64,000 nucleotides of DNA from Erythrobasidium yunnanense (Eukaryota; Basidiomycota; Cystobasidiomycetes; Erythrobasidiales; Erythrobasidiaceae), in the NCBI GenBank assembly GCA_001600175.1, contig BCJC01000008.1:808781-872780 (forward strand). The letters run 5' to 3'. Both the position numbers and the translations under genes were made by a program. Below the pieces are notes generated by a model. The model saw nothing but the letters and a program-made list of their open reading frames with translations. It had not been told where the DNA came from and searched no databases. This document shows, one piece after another, positions 55,964 to 64,000 of the stretch (within the stretch, counting starts at the first letter, position 1; each line of letters starts with the position of its first letter).

Positions 55964-56809
55964 TCATGGCGAGCCTGCTTCTTTGCCTTCACTACTCGCT
56001 GCTCCCGCCTTCTCCTCCAAGCCTATCCTGAAACCTTCCAATGTCCTTGCCAAGTCACCTCCCCCCGCTTGCTGCGTGAGCCCCAATATCTGCCTTGCCG
56101 GCGTCTCCAACAGTCCCACAAGCTGTCCAAGGATGTCCTGCAAGCTGGGTAGATTTGCGAGGTTGCTCAATTCCGGGGCCACTACTTCCTTTCCTTCTAC
56201 GATAGCTGATACGACTGTGAGCCGTTGTTCTGCTGTGGCTGCTGCTGCTGGTTGTGCAGGCTTCTTTCCTGCCGCTCCTGCCGGTGCCAGTTTCCTCGGA
56301 TTGGGTGTATCTGATAGCTTCTTGACTGCTTTGAGGGCAGCTTTGAGCATGGGAGGGTCGAGAGAGGGAAGAGTGAGAAGACAGAGGTTTCCTTTATGCT
56401 GTTTGAGATGTGCGAGTACAGCTTGGGAAGGCATATCTGGCATGGTCTTGAAGACTGGAGGAATGAGGCCAGGTCTGAGGAAGGTGAACATGGGGGTGGA
56501 TATGAGAGGGTTGCTGGATGTGTCATTGTTACTACTGCCTGCCAGTCCTGCCAGCTCTACCCTGAGCCTTGTGAGTTCTGCGACGCTGAAATCTCCTGGT
56601 TTCAAGAATACGACGACCTTGTTCTGAGTGAGGATGTGTGTATACTGTGCTACTAGGAAGTCTTTACGTAGTGGGAGTGTTCTCTTTGATGGCGGCTTCC
56701 CTTTTTGCCGGGATTTCGTCGAGACAGACGTTGAAGCTGCTGCTGCTGCTTTGAGTGTGTTATTGCTGCCTGATGCTGCTACTGCTCTGGATATCCTGGA
56801 TTGGAGCAT
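55964..56809 (-). CDS. MRPL11: Mitochondrial large-subunit ribosomal protein uL10m
   Basis: An intronless frame of 281 residues from the ATG at 56809; upstream codons are open but only from TTG. The N-terminus (MLQSRISRAVAASGSNN, Arg/Ser/Ala-rich, then KSRQKGKPPSKRTLPLRKD) looks like a mitochondrial presequence. The core matches uL10: FLVAQYTHILTQNKVVVFLK, FSVAELTRLRVELAGL, then MFTFLRPGLIPPVF and LLTLPSLDPPMLKAALK. The C-terminus has the stalk-type pattern LPSLQDILGQLVGLLETPAR followed by an Ala-rich end. uL10m forms the base of the mitoribosomal L7/L12 stalk. It is head to head with COX6, 146 bp apart. Confidence 0.8.
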   Translation of the reverse strand: MLQSRISRAVAASGSNNTLKAAAAASTSVSTKSRQKGKPPSKRTLPLRKDFLVAQYTHILTQNKVVVFLKPGDFSVAELTRLRVELAGLAGSSNNDTSSNPLISTPMFTFLRPGLIPPVFKTMPDMPSQAVLAHLKQHKGNLCLLTLPSLDPPMLKAALKAVKKLSDTPNPRKLAPAGAAGKKPAQPAAAATAEQRLTVVSAIVEGKEVVAPELSNLANLPSLQDILGQLVGLLETPARQILGLTQQAGGGDLARTLEGFRIGLEEKAGAASSEGKEAGSP

Positions 56810-56955
56810 GATGAATGGATGAATGGTGATTGTTGGTGGATGATAGACCTCTGACTTGACCTTGACTTCTCTCTGCTTTCTTTCGAGCTCCCAATTCTCA
56901 GAAATCTCAAAGGCTACAAAACATCCCAAGAGTCACTCCAGCTTAGACGTCCACC
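56810..56955. promoter_or_regulatory. Divergent promoter of uL10m and COX6
   Basis: 146 bp between the ATGs of two nuclear genes for mitochondrial proteins. It contains a pyrimidine-rich tract (CTTCTCTCTGCTTTCTTTCG near 56865). A shared promoter would allow co-regulation; that is inference. Confidence 0.45.
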
Positions 56956-57628
56956 ATGTCCTTCCTCACTGGGGCCATCACTCGAGCTGCCCGCGCTTCA
57001 GTCGCTGCAAGAACGCCCTTCATCACCGGGCAGACTGCTCTCAGAGCAAACGGTGGGCAACAACAACGACGACAATCCGCCATTTCTGATGATATAACGA
57101 TGTTCTTGCAGCCCGCGCATACTCGTCAGGCCACGAGGAAGAGTCCTACGAGGTAGGGAGCACGCCGTCTTTCCCCGTCAGAAAAGCGCATCTCAATTCT
57201 GACATGGAATACGCTCGCAGGCATTCACTGAACGATATGCGTATGCAGAATACACTGATGCACTCATAACACCCCACTAATGCCCCCAATTTACAGCAAG
57301 TTCTTCGAGGGCGTAGAGGACAGCTTCGAGCTCCAAAGAGGTCTCAACAACTGCTTCTCTTACGATCTCGTCCCAGGCGGACCCATCGTAGAAGCTGCTC
57401 TCAAAGCGGCAAGGAGACTGAACGACTACCCTACAGCCGTAAGGGTGTTTGAAGGAATCAAGGAAAAGGTAGAAAACCCGGCTCAGTACAAGGCCTACCT
57501 CGAGGAGTTTGCTGGTCTCAGGAAGGAGTTGGGTGAGTAACACATTCTGCTCATCATATTTGGTGCATGTGCTGACACTCTACCTAGGCATCGCAACGAA
57601 GGAGGAGCTCTACGGTCTACCGCAATAG
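56956..57628 (+). CDS. COX6: Cytochrome c oxidase subunit VI (mammalian Va)
   Basis: Exons 56956-57052, 57112-57152, 57221-57240, 57297-57532 and 57588-57628 give 144 residues. It is a peripheral matrix-side subunit of complex IV. The presequence is Arg/Ala-rich (MSFLTGAITRAARASVAART), with cleavage probably near ARAYSS. The mature part shows SYEAFTERYAKFFEGVEDSF, FELQRGLNNCFSYDLVPGG, AALKAARRLNDYPTAVRVFE, KVENPAQYKAYLEEF, and GIATKEELYGLPQ at the end. These are the conserved helices of the COX5A/Cox6 superhelix. Confidence 0.95.
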
Positions 57629-58133
57629 GCTCGCCGATAATACTAGGGGGCAACCATCCAGCAGTCGCAGAGTTGCTACACAGCAATATGCCATGTAGAA
57701 GAGTCAGATAGATAGAAGATGCTGCAAGCATATAACCCAAAAACGTCCCGCTTTCTGGCCAGTCCCAGCCCGATGAATTGACATTATCGCCCACAGCTTG
57801 CAGGAGTTTGAGCGATGTACCATTCCAGCCGTGACATAACACTCAGAAAGACTGATATGCCACAATCGCCGTCACTACTTGTGTGATAGCGTTGCGTGTT
57901 ATGCTTGAGAGGTCTCTTGGCAAGCGATGTACGGCTTCAAATATCTGAACGTTCCAGTCCAGTCTGCTGCACGGTTGCGGGATGTATACATTCGCCAAGC
58001 TGAAACTAATGTCGTGACGAGCTTACACACCGTATTAACCCTAGAGATTTACGAGGACCACTATGTCTACAACGACATATCCAATAGCGGTTCGAAATTA
58101 AGAAATAACAGCTAAGCACGCCGGCTCGTCTGA
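57629..58133. other. Intergenic region between convergent genes
   Basis: 505 bp between the COX6 and LCL3 stop codons. Only short frames are present; nothing is recognisable. Confidence 0.4.
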
Positions 58134-58971
58134 TCACCCTGCCGTCCGCTTCTTGTATGCGCCCGGCGATTCGTAGTGCTTTGCGCTCTGGGACCACATT
58201 CCTATTCTTTTCCGCTTTGCTTTAGCTTCTGCTTTCTCCAGTCTGGCTTTTCCTATCGCTCCATACTCTGCCCCTGCATTGTTGTATATTTCCGCGTATC
58301 CTGCTTTTAACAAAGCCAGACTGACGTTTGTCCGGACTGGCCACCATGCTGGAGAGCGTACGTATACCGAGCTGACCTGTGAGCGGTGTGAGCTAAAGGT
58401 AGTATGATATAGTCGGATGTGCTCACTATCCGGCTATACTGATCCTTGCTCAGCATTTCCACCTTTACATCACGATGGAGGACGAGCTGTGTCAGGTAAG
58501 CCAGTGCTTCTGCCGAATATGGTTGCGCAGGCTTTCCAAAGTGTGCGCACTGCATCAATATACAGGGTAAGTCGTGTATACTCAGATCAAGTCAGGTTGG
58601 TTAGTCACCTCCGGGGCATCCACTCCAGCGAGTCTGACATGGATAGTCCTATCTTTGAGCAGCTTCTTGTCTGTCGGAGCTCTCCATAGCTTGCTTATTG
58701 GCCATACTCCCGGTGTATGCCATACTCTGAAGTTGTCCCCATCTCCCACCGAAGTGCAGTACGCTCTGATGGATTGGCGTTTCGCGAGTGTCCTTGGAGT
58801 CACATATTCAGCAGATGGAATACGTCTGAAGTGTCTTCGCCAGAGCAGGGAGCCTCCCAGAGCCAGCGAGCAGGTCAGAGGTATCGAGATGTAAGGGTTG
58901 TCGAGGCCGTAGGGGGACAGGTCGAGATTCCAGGCATTCTTGCGGTCATCATCGTTGTCGTTTCTCGTCAT
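58134..58971 (-). CDS. LCL3: Mitochondrial SNase-like endonuclease LCL3
   Basis: Exons 58971-58609, 58549-58427 and 58376-58134 give 242 residues. Seen: a polar N-terminus, one membrane segment near residues 25-45 (YISIPLTCSLALGGSLLW), then the staphylococcal-nuclease fold: SVGDGDNFRVWHTPG, the active-site stretch IHVRLAGVDAPECAHFGK (Arg, Asp and Glu of the calcium/phosphate site, split by intron 1), PYSAEALAYLTQLVL, DQYSRIVSSVYVR, LALLKAGYAEIYNNAGAEYG and ESPGAYKKR. Lcl3 is a membrane-anchored mitochondrial protein of fungi; its substrate is not known to me. The start is 91 bp from that of RPC2. Confidence 0.93.
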
Positions 58972-59062
58972 CTTCTAGCCAGTCATGTTTGTACGAAGCA
59001 GAGCCAACCTCGGTCAATCCGACTTAGCCGTTTTTCAGCTTCAAACGACATCGCATCCAAGC
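58972..59062. promoter_or_regulatory. 91-bp divergent promoter LCL3/RPC2 with CGACTTAG element
   Basis: CGACTTAGCCGTTTT at 59020-59034, 28 bp upstream of the RPC2 ATG, is identical to 18529-18543 in the Lon/PIS1 promoter. Context is also similar: T-(C/T) before and a pyrimidine/CAG or CGAG after. Confidence 0.45.
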
Positions 59063-63542
<4,480 letters not shown>

Positions 63543-63715
63543 ACTCGGTCGCCCGAAGTGCAGATTTTCCGAAAGCATGTAGTCGTTACTGCAGTATTCG
63601 CAACTATACCCTTGTTTTTAGCTACCTTCAATTGTCAGTAGCAAGTTTAGCAATGAAGCAGATTGTTCTTGTCTTAGCTACGCAGCGGCTGCAATGCAGC
63701 TCTCTCTGGTTCTAG

Positions 63716-64000
63716 CTACACAATACTGCCAACAACAGCATACAGGATGAAGTACCGACTTGCGGTCATAATGCTCGAAGACCACACTGTCGGATCAGAA
63801 ATATTCCAGCTATACTCCATCGCTATGAACAGCCCAAGCTTGACTGACGTAGGGAGCTTCGTTGACCACAGCAGAAACGGCAACTGGTGAAACTCCCATG
63901 CATAAAATTGACTGTGCAGACTGCGCGCACATAGCATGCCAGCCAAGTTGCAGATGAAGAACAGCGAGACAATCCAGTTCGGGTCTACATTTCTGGCGAC
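63716..64000 (-). CDS. Second ALG3-type mannosyltransferase, C-terminal part (continues past right edge)
   Basis: An open minus-strand frame of 94 codons runs from the window edge to a stop at 63716-63718. It reads NWIVSLFFICNLAGMLCARS, then LHSQFYAWEFHQLPFLLWS, then a last hydrophobic region with MEYSWN and ILYAVVGSIV. This is the C-terminal region of the ALG3 family (consensus [19 protein letters not shown]). It aligns with, but differs at most positions from, the complete ALG3 at 3.3-5.0 kb, and it lacks the intron which that gene has in this region. The tyrosine of the H-Y-Q-F-Y core is Ser here, and the late Y-P-S-T motif reads D-P-T-V. It may be a paralogue of different specificity or a decaying copy; the 5' part is outside the window. 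Confidence 0.8.
   Translation of the reverse strand, partial: VARNVDPNWIVSLFFICNLAGMLCARSLHSQFYAWEFHQLPFLLWSTKLPTSVKLGLFIAMEYSWNISDPTVWSSSIMTASRYFILYAVVGSIV

Overview
This window is nuclear DNA from a fungus, most likely a basidiomycete. The evidence is a compact layout of conserved single-copy eukaryotic genes on both strands, almost all split by many short introns (mostly 44-78 nt, GT-AG with a CTNA(C/T)-like branch site), fungal-type domain versions (Pim1-type Lon, Rpd3, Spf1, Gaa1, Alg3, Lcl3) and gaps of only tens to a few hundred bases. I cannot place it below the phylum. All exon models were built by eye: frames were kept open across each junction and matched to remembered family motifs, so individual splice sites could be off even where the gene identity is secure.

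Layout, left to right. 1-9.6 kb: 3' part of a shugoshin gene, eIF4A-III/FAL1, ALG3 (minus), an FN3/coiled-coil protein, a ubiquitin-conjugating E2 (minus) and an unrecognised ORF. 9.6-18.5 kb, all minus: GAA1 (GPI transamidase), an ARMT1/DUF89 phosphatase and the mitochondrial Lon protease. 18.5-21.6 kb, plus: PIS1, an EF-hand-like protein and SNU13. 21.6-30.5 kb: the one large stretch without intact genes. It starts with coding-like patches and holds two broken Ty1/copia fossils in opposite orientation; it is a candidate regional centromere or other heterochromatic island. 30.5-38.8 kb: a PUB-domain protein, an unrecognised gene, UTP5, V-ATPase subunit F and the class I histone deacetylase RPD3. 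38.8-47.7 kb: the P5A ATPase SPF1, a Bud21/Utp16-like nucleolar protein, a small secreted glycoprotein and cytosolic PheRS alpha. 47.7-53 kb: small or unrecognised membrane proteins, an Impact-family protein and a secreted double-psi beta-barrel protein. 53-63.5 kb: N-myristoyltransferase, mitochondrial uL10m, COX6, LCL3 and RPC2 (RNA polymerase III second-largest subunit). The right edge cuts a second, diverged ALG3-type gene.

The genes are mainly housekeeping: ER lipid and glycan synthesis and anchoring (ALG3, PIS1, GAA1, SPF1), rRNA and mRNA maturation (FAL1, SNU13, UTP5, Bud21-like), mitochondria (Lon, uL10m, COX6, LCL3), and chromatin or transcription (RPD3, RPC2, shugoshin). Several pairs are head to head with under 150 bp between start codons (SPF1/Bud21-like 77 bp, LCL3/RPC2 91 bp, Lon/PIS1 117 bp, uL10m/COX6 146 bp). 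Two of these promoters share an identical 15-base element at a similar distance from the start codon. I found no convincing new multi-gene system. The best leads are the second ALG3-type gene, the gene-free island, the shared promoter element, three GC-AG introns and an 8-nt internal exon in SNU13.
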